Shown: in pieces, positions 50,689 to 61,916 of the stretch
How the letters are laid out: the number at the start of each line of letters is the position of its first letter
Numbering within the stretch: position 1 is the first letter of the stretch
From: Gammaproteobacteria bacterium
GTDB taxonomy: Bacteria > Pseudomonadota > Gammaproteobacteria > SZUA-140
Direction of reading: 5' to 3'
DNA: 64,000 bases
Assembly (NCBI GenBank): GCA_016712635.1
Contig: JADJQS010000002.1
Span: 631,323-695,322 of the forward strand
The notes under the pieces: model-generated
Databases searched by the model: none
Seen by the model: the letters and a program-made list of their open reading frames with translations, nothing else
What the model was told of the DNA's origin: nothing
Program-made: the position numbers and the translations under genes

Positions 50689-52098
50689 CTATGAATTCAT
50701 CGCCCCGCCTGCGGCCCACTCGGCTGCCAGCCGGTCCAGCCGGGCGTAGTCCACCTCGCGGCTGTCCACCTTAAGATACGCCACCCCCTCCTCCATCACA
50801 ACAACCGCCTCGGCCACCCCGGGCAGGGCGAGCAGCTCGTGCTCCCGTCGCGCGGCCTCGGCGGAGGGTCCGTTCTTGCGGCCTTCCCCCATGGAAATCA
50901 TATAGCTACTGAGGTAGCGCGGCGGCGCCATGGTGCGCGCCCACAGCCACCACAGGGTGGCGGCCAGGGCGCAGAAGCCGAACACCGCCCCGATGCCGCC
51001 CTGTCCGTAGAGCATACCGCCGGCCACCCCTCCGGTGAAGGCGCCGAGGAACTGCGAGGTCGAGTAGACCCCCATCGCGGTGCCCTTCTTGTCCGCCGGG
51101 GCGAACTTTGCGATCAGCGAGGGCAGCAGCGCCTCCAGCACATTGAAGGCGACGAAGAACAGCAGCAGCAGGGCGACGATCGCGGCCAGCGAATGGTGGA
51201 AGAAGGCGAGGCCGAGCTCGGCCAGCGCGATGCCGGCCACGGCGGACAGGAACACCTCCTTCAGCCGCCGGCGCTTTTCCGCGATCACCACCAGCGGCAC
51301 CATCACCGCCAGCGCGACGAGCAGCACCGGGAGATAGACGTAGCCGTGGCGGGATATCTCGACCCCGGCGAAATCGCGCAGCGCGAACGGCAGCGCGACG
51401 AAGCTCGCGGTGAGGATGCAATGGAGGGCGAAGATGCCGCCGTCGAGGCGCCGCAGTTGCGGGTCGCGCAGCACCTGGCCGAAGAATCCCGGCACCGCGC
51501 CGGTGTCGCGGTGCGGACGGTGGCGCGCCGGATCGGGCACCACCAGGTACAGCAGGGCGATGCCGACGAGGGCGAGCAGCGCGGTCAGCCAGAAGATGCC
51601 GGGTACGCCGATCCAGTGGTTCAGGACCGGGCCGGCCGCGAGCGAGAGCGCGAACGACAGGCCGATGCTGATGCCGATCATCGCCATCGCCTTGGTGCGG
51701 TGCTCCTCGCGCGTGAGGTCGGCGGCGAGCGCCATCACCGCCGCGGCGATGGCGCCGCAGCCCTGCACCACGCGGCCGAGGATGATGCCGGAGATGGAAT
51801 CGGCGCTGGCGGCCATCACACTGCCGAGCGCGAAGATGACCAGGCCGAAGGCGATCACCGGCTTGCAGCCGAGGCGGTCGGACAGCATGCCGAACGGAAC
51901 CTGCAGCACGGCCTGCGACAGCCCGTAGGCGCCGATGGCCAGGCCGATCAGTACCGGCTCGACCGCGCCGAAGGTCTCCGAGGCGTAGAGCGAGAACACC
52001 GGCAGGATCATGAACATGCCGAGCATTCGGAAGGAAAAGATCGCGGCCAGCGACAGCGCGGCGCGGCGCTCGACGGCCGTCATACTCTCATGCGACAT
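50689..52098 (-). CDS. YajR-like MFS transporter with C-terminal domain
   Basis: A 469-residue carrier with twelve predicted helices: LPVFSLYASETFGAVEPVLIGLAIGAYGLSQAVLQVPFGMLSDRLG (motif A region), IILGRVVQGCGAIAAAVMALAADLT. After the last helix a soluble tail of about 75 residues (ALPGVAEAVVVMEEGVAYLKVDSREVDYARL) resembles the ferredoxin-like YAM domain of E. coli YajR. Substrate unknown. The order of this gene before ssb and divergent from uvrA is common in gammaproteobacteria. Confidence 0.88.
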   Translation of the reverse strand: MSHESMTAVERRAALSLAAIFSFRMLGMFMILPVFSLYASETFGAVEPVLIGLAIGAYGLSQAVLQVPFGMLSDRLGCKPVIAFGLVIFALGSVMAASADSISGIILGRVVQGCGAIAAAVMALAADLTREEHRTKAMAMIGISIGLSFALSLAAGPVLNHWIGVPGIFWLTALLALVGIALLYLVVPDPARHRPHRDTGAVPGFFGQVLRDPQLRRLDGGIFALHCILTASFVALPFALRDFAGVEISRHGYVYLPVLLVALAVMVPLVVIAEKRRRLKEVFLSAVAGIALAELGLAFFHHSLAAIVALLLLFFVAFNVLEALLPSLIAKFAPADKKGTAMGVYSTSQFLGAFTGGVAGGMLYGQGGIGAVFGFCALAATLWWLWARTMAPPRYLSSYMISMGEGRKNGPSAEAARREHELLALPGVAEAVVVMEEGVAYLKVDSREVDYARLDRLAAEWAAGGAMNS

Positions 52099-52107
52099 AA
52101 GGGTTTT

Positions 52108-52137
52108 TTGCCTTGCCCGTGATAAAGCGGCTATATT
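52108..52137 (+). promoter_or_regulatory. Putative uvrA promoter
   Basis: TTGCCT (52108-52113), 18-bp spacer, TATATT (52132-52137). Transcription would start near 52144, 24 nt before the ATG at 52168. No CTG-N10-CAG LexA-type box is visible in the 69-bp divergent spacer, so SOS control through a standard site is not supported. Confidence 0.45.
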
Positions 52138-52167
52138 AACAGGTTGCTTTTAAGAGCGGGAATTCGC

Positions 52168-55038
<2,871 letters not shown>

Positions 55039-55066
55039 GCGGCACCGCGTCCCACAGGACCCTCCA

Positions 55067-56557
55067 GTGACCCCGTACCGCCCCAGCCGCATCGCCGCCC
55101 TCATCGTCCTGCTCGCCTGCATGTTCCGGGCCGGGGCCGTCGATCTGCCGAACATGGGCGATTCCACCGAGAACTACCTGTCGACCGCCGAGGAGCAGAC
55201 GCTCGGCAAGCTGTTCATGCGCAACGTGCGGCAGGCGCTGCGGGTGGTGAACGACCCGGAGATCGAATCCTACATCCAGTCGCTCGGCTACCGCCTGGTG
55301 GCCAGCAGCGGCACGCAGGGCCGCCAGTTCACCTACTTCGTGGTGAACGACCCGGCGATCAACGCCTTCGCCGGCCCGGGCGGCTATATCGGCATCAATA
55401 CCGGTCTGATCCTGGTCACGCAGACCGAGGCGGAGCTCGCCGCGGTCGTCGGACACGAGACCGCGCATGTCTCGCAGCGCCACATCGCGCGCGCCTTCGA
55501 GCAGTCCGCGCGCATGAGCGCGCCGATGACGGCGGCGATCATCGCCGCCATCATACTCGGCAGCCAGACCAGCCAGGGCGGCGAGATCGGCGAGGCGGCG
55601 CTCGCGGCCACCATTGCGGGCAGCGCGCAGCAGCAGATCAACTTCACCCGCGCCAACGAGTGGGAGGCCGACCGCATCGGCATGCAGTTCCTCGCCGGCG
55701 CAGGCTTCGACCCGCACGCGATGCCGGATTTCTTCGAGCGCCTGCAGAAATCGGGCTACGACAACCTGCAGTACAGCTTCCTGCTCACCCACCCGGTCAC
55801 CTCCGACCGCATCGCCGATTCGCGCAACCGCGCCGAACAGCTGTCGCGCGCCCGCGGTTCCGAGGCGAACGGCAACTACCCGCTGATCCGCGCCAAGGCG
55901 CGCGTGCTGCAGGACAACAACCCGCAGAAGAGCGCCGAGTACTTCGAGAAATCCCTGGCCGTTGCGCCGGAGTCGGAGAAGGAAGCGCTCGCCTACGGTT
56001 ACGCCCTCTCGCTGCTCGCGCTCGGCCGCAACCGGGAGGCGCTCGCCCAGCTCCAGCCGCTCGTCAGCAGGCAGCCGGAGCGCATCGCCTTCCAGATCCT
56101 GCTGGCGCAGATCCAGCTCGCCAGCGGGCAGACCGCCAGGGCGCTCGCCACCTACGAGCGCAACCTCGGCCTCTACCCCCACAACCTGCCGCTGACCATG
56201 CGCTACGTCGACGCCCTGCTGCAGGCCGAGCGGGCGGAGAAGGCGCTCGCGACGATCAACGATTATTTCCGCCAGCGCCCGCCCGAAGCGGAGCTCTATG
56301 CCCTGCAGGCCAGGGCCGCGAGCGTGCTCGGACGCACCGCCGAGGCGCACCTGGCGCTGGCGGAATACCATTACCAGCGCGGCGAGACGCGCACCGCCAT
56401 CGAGCAGTTGCGCATCGCCCGGCGCGGCGTTCCCGAGCAGGACGAGCACCTCAAGGTGCGCATCGACGCGCGCATGGACGAGCTGGAAACACTGTGGAAG
56501 GCGGAGCGGAAGATCAGCGGGGAGGAGGAGAGAAAACCGTTAGGCGTTAGGCGTTAG
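55067..56557 (+). CDS. BepA-like M48 metalloprotease with TPR region
   Basis: A 496-residue periplasmic protease: signal peptide (IAALIVLLACMFRAGA), M48 catalytic domain with zinc motif HETAH in VGHETAHVSQRHIA and the third ligand Glu in NEWEADRIGMQFL, then TPR repeats (KALATYERNLGLYPHNLPL, AEYHYQRGETRTAIEQLRIA). This is the build of BepA, which degrades stalled outer-membrane proteins such as LptD at the BAM complex. The start is GTG at 55067 with AGGA at 55056-55059. The stop codon (56555-56557) is inside a GTTAGGC heptamer array. Confidence 0.9.
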   Translation: MTPYRPSRIAALIVLLACMFRAGAVDLPNMGDSTENYLSTAEEQTLGKLFMRNVRQALRVVNDPEIESYIQSLGYRLVASSGTQGRQFTYFVVNDPAINAFAGPGGYIGINTGLILVTQTEAELAAVVGHETAHVSQRHIARAFEQSARMSAPMTAAIIAAIILGSQTSQGGEIGEAALAATIAGSAQQQINFTRANEWEADRIGMQFLAGAGFDPHAMPDFFERLQKSGYDNLQYSFLLTHPVTSDRIADSRNRAEQLSRARGSEANGNYPLIRAKARVLQDNNPQKSAEYFEKSLAVAPESEKEALAYGYALSLLALGRNREALAQLQPLVSRQPERIAFQILLAQIQLASGQTARALATYERNLGLYPHNLPLTMRYVDALLQAERAEKALATINDYFRQRPPEAELYALQARAASVLGRTAEAHLALAEYHYQRGETRTAIEQLRIARRGVPEQDEHLKVRIDARMDELETLWKAERKISGEEERKPLGVRR

Positions 56558-56560
56558 GCG
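56536..56560 (+). repeat. Heptamer array GTTAGGC, about 3 copies
   Basis: Three tandem GTTAGGC units begin at about 56538 within the last codons of the BepA-like gene and include its TAG stop. With the inverted array at 56591-56653 they form the same kind of paired structure as at 17118-17352. Confidence 0.85.
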
Positions 56561-56590
56561 GAAAAGATTATCGGCTTTTATACTCCTGCA

Positions 56591-56653
56591 CCTCACGCCT
56601 CACGCCTCACTCCTCACCCCTCACTCCTCACCCCTCACTCCTCACTCCTCACC
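56591..56653 (-). repeat. Inverted heptamer array CCTCACN, 9 copies
   Basis: Nine 7-bp units of CCTCACG, CCTCACT or CCTCACC, reading as NGTGAGG on the minus strand. The last unit contains the stop codon (56649-56651) of the convergent hybrid kinase gene. Confidence 0.92.
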
Positions 56654-59600
56654 CGATTTTCTTGCGGTTCAGCTCCTCGACGTCGACGAGGTCTGTGAAG
56701 CACTCGTCGGCGCCGGCGGCGCGGTAGGCCTGGCACTGGGCGCCGCTCGCCGCGGGCGAGACGATCACCACCACGGGGATGCGCTCCCCCTCATGTTCGC
56801 GGCTGCGCAGGCGGCGGATCGCCTCGGCGTCGAGCAGCTCGCGCGCCTCGTTGTCCACCAGGATCAGGTCATAGCGGCTGCGCGCGGCTGCTTCCAGCGC
56901 CTGGGCGGAGTCGAGCGCGAGGCTGGCGCGGTAGCCGATGCGCTCGATGCGCGCCAGAAGCTGCTTCTGCCGCTCGTCCGTCACCGCGACGATGAGCGCG
57001 TGGCCGTGCTGCGGCTGGCGCAAGGCCGCCAGGCTGTGGCGGGTGACGAAGCTGTCGTGGTCGCCGCGCTCGATGCCGGCGACGGCGGCGATGCACTCGC
57101 GCAGCTCCGCGCGGTCGAACGGCGCGGTCAGATAGCCCTGCACGCCGGCGTGGCGCACTTCCTCGCTGTCGCCGCGGTATCCGGTGGTCGCGACCATGAT
57201 CATGTGCAGCCCGGAGATGCGCGCATCCTCGCGCACCGTGTGCGCGAAGCGCAGGCCGTTCATGCCGCGCATCATCATGTCGAAGATCACCACATCGTAG
57301 GGCTGCCTGCGCTCGGCGGCCGTGATGAGCTCGTGCAGCGCGCGCACGCCGTCGTCGATGCCGCTCGCATGCATGCCGAACTCGCTCACCATGCCCTGCA
57401 TGGAGGCGAGCGCGTCCGCGTCCGCATTGACGATCAGCACGCGGAGGGATTCCGCGCTGCGGCTGGCCGGATGGGCCGACAGCTTGCCCTCGCGCTGTTT
57501 CGTGAAACGGCAGGTAAACCAGAACTGGCTGCCGCGGCCGACCTCGCTCTCGACCCCGATGGAGCCGTCCATCATCTCGGTGAGCCGCTTGGAGATCACC
57601 AGGCCGAGGCCGGAGCTGCCGTAGCGCGGCGTGAGCGGCGCCTCGGTGCGGGTAAAGATCTCGAAGATGCGCTTCTGCGTGGCGGGAGCGATGCCGGGAC
57701 CGGTGTCGCTTACCGTGAAGCGCAGCACAACCCCCTCCGCCGTGTCCTTCGTCGCCACGATGCGCAGGACCACCTCGCCCTTCTCGGTGAATTTCACCGC
57801 GTTGTCGACCAGGTTGGTGAGCAGCTGGCGCAGCCGCGTCGGATCACCGCGCAGCGCGGTGGGCGTCGAATGGGGCATGACGTAGACCAGATTCACACCC
57901 TTGCGCGCGGCCTGCTCCCGGTACAACTGATAAACGATGTCCACCGTCTGCCACAGGTCGAACTCGATGGATTCGAGGTAGAGCTTGCCGGCCTCGATCT
58001 TGGAGAAATCGAGCATGTCGTTGATGATGGTGATGAGGGAAACGCCCGCGGCACGAATGTCGGTGACGCGCTCGCGCTGCACCGGCGAAATCTCCGTATC
58101 GAGCAGCTGGTTGAGGGTCCGCAGCATGCTGTTGACCGGGACGCGGATCTCGTGGCTGACGTTGGCGATGAACTCGAACTTGCTGCGCGAGGACTCCAGC
58201 GCCGCGTCCTTTGCCCGGCGCAACTCGGATTCCACTTCCTTGCGCTCGGTGATGTCCTGCATCATGCCGCGCAGCTCGACGATATTTCCGGCCTCGTTGC
58301 GGCAGGGCTCGCCGCGGGCGAGCACCCAGCAATGGCTGCCGTCTTCGCGCACCAGCTCCAGGTCCATCTCGTAGGGAACGCCCTCGGTGACGCATTTGTC
58401 GACGGCGGAGGACAGGCGGGACCAGCTCTCCGGGGTGAAATACCGCGGAACCTCCTGGAAATTCGCCGCCGGCCGGGCCGGATCGCGCCCGAAGATCCGG
58501 AACATCTCCTCCGACCAGACCGGGACGTCCGCGTGGAAGTCCCAGCTCCAGTTGCCGATGCGCGACATGCGCTGCGCCTCTTTCAGCGCCGATTCGCTGT
58601 CGCGGAGGGACTTCTCGGCCCGTTTGCGCCCGGTGATGTCGCGGGCCGTGGCGATGAAGAGGTAGCGCCCCTCGATCTCCATTTCGCTGATCTCGATCTC
58701 GAGCGGAAACTGCGCGCCGTCCTTGCGCAGGCCCTGGATCTCGCGCGCCACGCCGAGGATCGTGCGGTCGCCGCCGCGGATGAACTGCTGGATCTGGCGC
58801 TCATGCTCGGCCAGCCAGGTCTGCGGCAACAGCAGCCCGAGGCTCTGGCCGACCGCCTCGCCGGCACTGTAGCCGAAGATGCGCGCCGCCGCCGGATTGA
58901 AGCTCTCGATCTGGCCGTTCTCGTCGAAGGTGATGATGGCGTCCATCGCGTGCTGCAGCACGGCGTGCACGCGGCGTTCGCTCGCGTGCAGTTCCTGCGC
59001 CTTCGTCCGCGCGCCGGTCAGCGCGGCCTGCTTCTCGGAATAGAGCGAGACCAGCTTGCGCGACATGGTGTTGAACGCGCCCGCCGTCTGCGCGAGCTCG
59101 TCGCCGCCCAGCACCGGGACCTGATATCCGATGTCGCCGGAGGCGATGCGGCGGGTGGCGTCGCGCAGGCTGGTGAGCTGGCGCCGGAAATAGTTGCCGA
59201 GCAGTACCGAGAACACGATGGATATGCAGAGCCCGAACATGGCGATGGTGGCCATCTCGCGCCGCGCGGCGTCCATGATGCTGTTGATCGTCTGGATCGA
59301 CAGGCCGAGCTGCACGCTGCCCACCATCCCGCCACCGCGCACGATCTCGGCGGTGACGTCATAGATGCCGTCGTCGACGTCATCAAACAGGAAATCCTCC
59401 ACGAAGGGACGCGCCAGCGCCCCAGTGTCGCCGCCCTCGGCAACCAGGTCGCCGGCGAGGTTGACCACGCGCACGTAGACCGTACCGGGCAGGGCCAGGA
59501 TTTCGTTGATGTGGACGAGCAGGCCGTCGCGGTCGCCGCCGAGGAGCTTGTCCTCCAGCGTGGAGGCGAGGATCTCGGCGATGGAAGAGGCACGGTTGGA

Positions 59601-59714
59601 CAGCTCGATCTCGTTCGAGCCGCGCAGGAAGTTGAGGCTGCTCCAGACCAGTATGACCAGCAACAGCAGCTGGATCACGACCAGACCCAGGATGATCTTG
59701 AGACGGAATGACAT
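56649..59714 (-). CDS. BarA-like hybrid sensor kinase (HAMP, PAS x2, HisKA, HATPase, REC x2)
   Basis: A 1021-residue membrane kinase: helix 1 (LKIILGLVVIQLLLLVILVW), periplasmic sensor (about 30-160), helix 2 (MATIAMFGLCISIVFSVLLG), HAMP, PAS 1 (AVLQHAMDAIITFDENGQIESF), PAS 2 (NWSWDFHADVPVWSEEMFRIFG), HisKA with FIANVSHEIRVPVNS, HATPase_c with NLVDNAVKFTEKG, DTGPGIA and SSGLGLVIS, then a receiver with Asp in VVIFDMMMRGM and a second receiver-like domain (LILVDNEARELL) near the end. No HPt domain is attached, so phosphate must pass to a separate HPt protein. The stop codon lies in the heptamer array. The signal is unknown. Confidence 0.9.
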   Translation of the reverse strand: MSFRLKIILGLVVIQLLLLVILVWSSLNFLRGSNEIELSNRASSIAEILASTLEDKLLGGDRDGLLVHINEILALPGTVYVRVVNLAGDLVAEGGDTGALARPFVEDFLFDDVDDGIYDVTAEIVRGGGMVGSVQLGLSIQTINSIMDAARREMATIAMFGLCISIVFSVLLGNYFRRQLTSLRDATRRIASGDIGYQVPVLGGDELAQTAGAFNTMSRKLVSLYSEKQAALTGARTKAQELHASERRVHAVLQHAMDAIITFDENGQIESFNPAAARIFGYSAGEAVGQSLGLLLPQTWLAEHERQIQQFIRGGDRTILGVAREIQGLRKDGAQFPLEIEISEMEIEGRYLFIATARDITGRKRAEKSLRDSESALKEAQRMSRIGNWSWDFHADVPVWSEEMFRIFGRDPARPAANFQEVPRYFTPESWSRLSSAVDKCVTEGVPYEMDLELVREDGSHCWVLARGEPCRNEAGNIVELRGMMQDITERKEVESELRRAKDAALESSRSKFEFIANVSHEIRVPVNSMLRTLNQLLDTEISPVQRERVTDIRAAGVSLITIINDMLDFSKIEAGKLYLESIEFDLWQTVDIVYQLYREQAARKGVNLVYVMPHSTPTALRGDPTRLRQLLTNLVDNAVKFTEKGEVVLRIVATKDTAEGVVLRFTVSDTGPGIAPATQKRIFEIFTRTEAPLTPRYGSSGLGLVISKRLTEMMDGSIGVESEVGRGSQFWFTCRFTKQREGKLSAHPASRSAESLRVLIVNADADALASMQGMVSEFGMHASGIDDGVRALHELITAAERRQPYDVVIFDMMMRGMNGLRFAHTVREDARISGLHMIMVATTGYRGDSEEVRHAGVQGYLTAPFDRAELRECIAAVAGIERGDHDSFVTRHSLAALRQPQHGHALIVAVTDERQKQLLARIERIGYRASLALDSAQALEAAARSRYDLILVDNEARELLDAEAIRRLRSREHEGERIPVVVIVSPAASGAQCQAYRAAGADECFTDLVDVEELNRKKIG

Positions 59715-60068
59715 CGCGGCTACGACCCTCTATCCCCGCACGCCGGCGCGGTTCACCAGGCTCCCGGCGACCGCGCTCTCGTCAAGCGAATATGTGTACC
59801 GGCGGGTTCTATATATAGACTTGCTGCCCGCAGGACAGGGACCGAGGACGCCGAAAGTGAAGACTGCCGTGGGTTCGGATGGCCTGCCTGCAACAATAAG
59901 TCTCTGTTTCTGCTCCACTCCGTGAATGCGATACTCTAGTGCGCCCCCGGCAGGAAAGCAACCGGCCCCGGGGCGCCCCGCGCTCGCGGCATTTACCCAT
60001 TGAATTAGCGGAAATTCTCCTGCTGTCCACGCCCCGGAGCGCCCCGCTCCGGGGCCCGGCGGCGGCGG
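59715..60068. other. Intergenic region upstream of the hybrid kinase
   Basis: About 354 bp without a supportable gene. It contains a 12-bp palindrome TCTATATATAGA (59808-59819) about 95 bp before the kinase start, which may be part of its promoter or an operator, and a low-GC stretch at 59995-60025 after the PilZ gene. Confidence 0.4.
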
Positions 60069-60458
60069 TCAGGACCGGGAAGGCGGCGAGTGGCGCTCGG
60101 TCAGCGCGCGCTGATGCTCGATGAGCCGGCGGACCTTGCTCGCATCCACCTGCGCGATGCCCGAGAACTGGAAGCCGATCCTGTAGTACTCGCTGTCGGT
60201 CTCGGCGCGCGTCCACAGGCTGCGGCAGCGCAGGAAGAAGGTCTTGACGCTGCCATCGTCCTGGATGACCTCCACCGCGAGCTTGACGTGGTTTCCGACC
60301 GGTATCGTCACCGTGCTCAGAACACACATGCCGCTCTCGCTCAGGTCCTCGACCCGCCCGAGGAAGGTGGCCTGGTCCTCGTCGTAGATGGCAAGGAACT
60401 GGTCGATCTTCCAGCGCGGCTGGATCCGTTGCTCGTTCTTCTTCTTTCTTCCCAGCAT
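60069..60458 (-). CDS. PilZ domain protein (c-di-GMP binding)
   Basis: A 129-residue protein formed by one PilZ domain: RxxxR motif in QRIQPRW near residues 11-15 and DLSESGMCV (D/NxSxxG) near 39-45, the two sites that contact cyclic di-GMP. It continues with beta strands (LRCRSLWTRAETDSEYYRIGFQFSGI) and a C-terminal helix (SKVRRLIEHQRALTERH). Stand-alone PilZ proteins act as effectors in motility or exopolysaccharide control. Both binding motifs look intact. Confidence 0.88.
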   Translation of the reverse strand: MLGRKKKNEQRIQPRWKIDQFLAIYDEDQATFLGRVEDLSESGMCVLSTVTIPVGNHVKLAVEVIQDDGSVKTFFLRCRSLWTRAETDSEYYRIGFQFSGIAQVDASKVRRLIEHQRALTERHSPPSRS

Positions 60459-60863
60459 GCTCCGACCCGGTGAAACGGTGAGGACGTCGGTGTTGTATCG
60501 GCCGGGTTGGGCATGGCTTGACCGGCGCTGCGGCGTGGAAACGGCTGATTTTCACGGGGAATCCCCGCCGCCTCCGGGCCGGGAAACGGCGGGGGCGTAA
60601 CACTTATGCCGTATTGCCCCGGCGGGGAAAAAGCGGCCAAATCACTGGCATCCGTCCCGTTCCGGGCGGAAAGCACCACCACGGAGACAGCGCCATTGAC
60701 GGAACGATCTTTTCCACTTGGGGTGAGCTGAAGCTGTCCTAGCCCATGGCCCCGCTCCGGCGGGGCATCTTTTTTTACCTGACGCGATTCATCATCCAAC
60801 GGCCGGACGGAATGAACCGGTCCGGATTTTCACTTCGCCGCCGTTTTCCCCTATGCTTGCGCG
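60459..60863. other. Intergenic region with orphan terminator
   Basis: About 405 bp between the divergent PilZ and metallopeptidase genes, without an open frame I would support. It ends with a strong plus-strand terminator (60749-60776) that no annotated plus-strand gene precedes, so a small RNA or attenuated leader may be encoded in about 60600-60776. Confidence 0.45.
60749..60776 (+). terminator. Orphan Rho-independent terminator
   Basis: GCCCCGC (60749-60755), loop TCCG, GCGGGGC (60760-60766), then ATC and seven T (60770-60776). The nearest plus-strand gene upstream is 4 kb away (BepA-like), with a minus-strand kinase and PilZ gene between, so it does not end an annotated gene. It lies 88 bp before the metallopeptidase start. 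Confidence 0.8.
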
Positions 60864-61916
60864 ATGGCAGTGCGGAAGAAACCGAAAAAGGCCGCCGCGC
60901 GCGCGCCGTACCGCTGGGCGCGCCTGCCCAAGGACAGGCTGCTGGACCTGCGCATCTGCGACCTCGGCCTGCGCATCGAAGGATCGCCGCTGGAGCCGCG
61001 CATCCGGCAGCTCTACCGCGAGCTCGAGCAGCGCGGCTTCGTCTTCCGGCCGCACTTCTGGCTGTCGGACGAGTGGTACTGCCCGGACGGCGTGCCCGGC
61101 GCCGCCATCCCGTTCTACCTCGCCCATCCGCGGCTGCGCCGCCTGGAACATGAGGCCCTCATGGAGGTGGAGGGCGGCACGCCCGACTGGTGCATGCGCC
61201 TGCTGCGCCACGAGACCGCGCACGCCCTGCTGAACGCCTACCGGCTGGACGAGCGGCGCGACTGGAGGGGCCACTTCGGCCGCCCCAACGCGGCCTATCC
61301 CGACACCTACCTGCCCAAGCCCTACAGCAAGCGCTTCGTGCACAACCTGCCCAACTGGTATGCGCAGGCACATGCCCACGAGGACTGGGCGGAGACCTTC
61401 GCGGTCTGGCTGCGGCCGAAATCGGACTGGCGGCGGCGCTACCGCTACTGGCCGGCACTGAAGAAGCTCGAGTACGTCGACGCGCTGATGCGCGAGATCC
61501 GCGCCCAGCGCCCGCGCCGCAGCAACCGCCGCGAGGACCGCCCGACGGACCGGATACGCATGACCCTGCGCGGGCACTACGCCGCCAAGGTCGCCCGCTA
61601 CGGCTCGGACGGCCCGGAGTTTTCCGACCGCGACCTGCTGAAGATGTTCTCCGCCGATCCGGCGCACGCCGGCAATGAAAAGGCCTCGCGCTACATACGC
61701 CGCGCGCGGCGCGATATCATCGACATCGTCGAGCGCTGGACGGCGGAGTACAAATACCGCATCAGCGAGGTGCTGAGGGGCATGGAGCGGCGCTGCGACG
61801 AACTCGGCCTGCGCGTCGCGCGCGCGGAGCAGGAGATGAAGCCCGAGATGGCGGCGCTGCTCACCTCGGTCGTACTGCAGAAATTCTACAGCGGCGGGTT
61901 CCGCATCTATCTATGA
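60864..61916 (+). CDS. Putative zinc-binding metallopeptidase
   Basis: A 350-residue protein with a basic N-terminus and a gluzincin-like centre: LLRHETAHALLNAYRL (HExxH zinc site near residue 115) and HEDWAETFAVWLRP about 60 residues later, where Glu is the likely third ligand. Flanking sequence GHFGRPNAAYPDTYLPKPYSKRFV resembles a widespread but uncharacterised family of putative zinc peptidases. No signal peptide or membrane helix is seen, so it is cytoplasmic. The ATG at 60864 starts the frame. It overlaps the ATP-grasp gene by 4 nt (ATGA), implying a shared task. Confidence 0.8.
   Translation: MAVRKKPKKAAARAPYRWARLPKDRLLDLRICDLGLRIEGSPLEPRIRQLYRELEQRGFVFRPHFWLSDEWYCPDGVPGAAIPFYLAHPRLRRLEHEALMEVEGGTPDWCMRLLRHETAHALLNAYRLDERRDWRGHFGRPNAAYPDTYLPKPYSKRFVHNLPNWYAQAHAHEDWAETFAVWLRPKSDWRRRYRYWPALKKLEYVDALMREIRAQRPRRSNRREDRPTDRIRMTLRGHYAAKVARYGSDGPEFSDRDLLKMFSADPAHAGNEKASRYIRRARRDIIDIVERWTAEYKYRISEVLRGMERRCDELGLRVARAEQEMKPEMAALLTSVVLQKFYSGGFRIYL

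Noticed and set aside
52099..52167. LexA/SOS box between uvrA and the MFS-ssb operon
   Set aside because: No CTG-N10-CAG or close variant is present in the 69-bp spacer.
56793..59711. 972-codon plus-strand open frame opposite the hybrid kinase
   Set aside because: It mirrors the kinase gene on the other strand and has no family resemblance; such shadows are common in GC-rich DNA.
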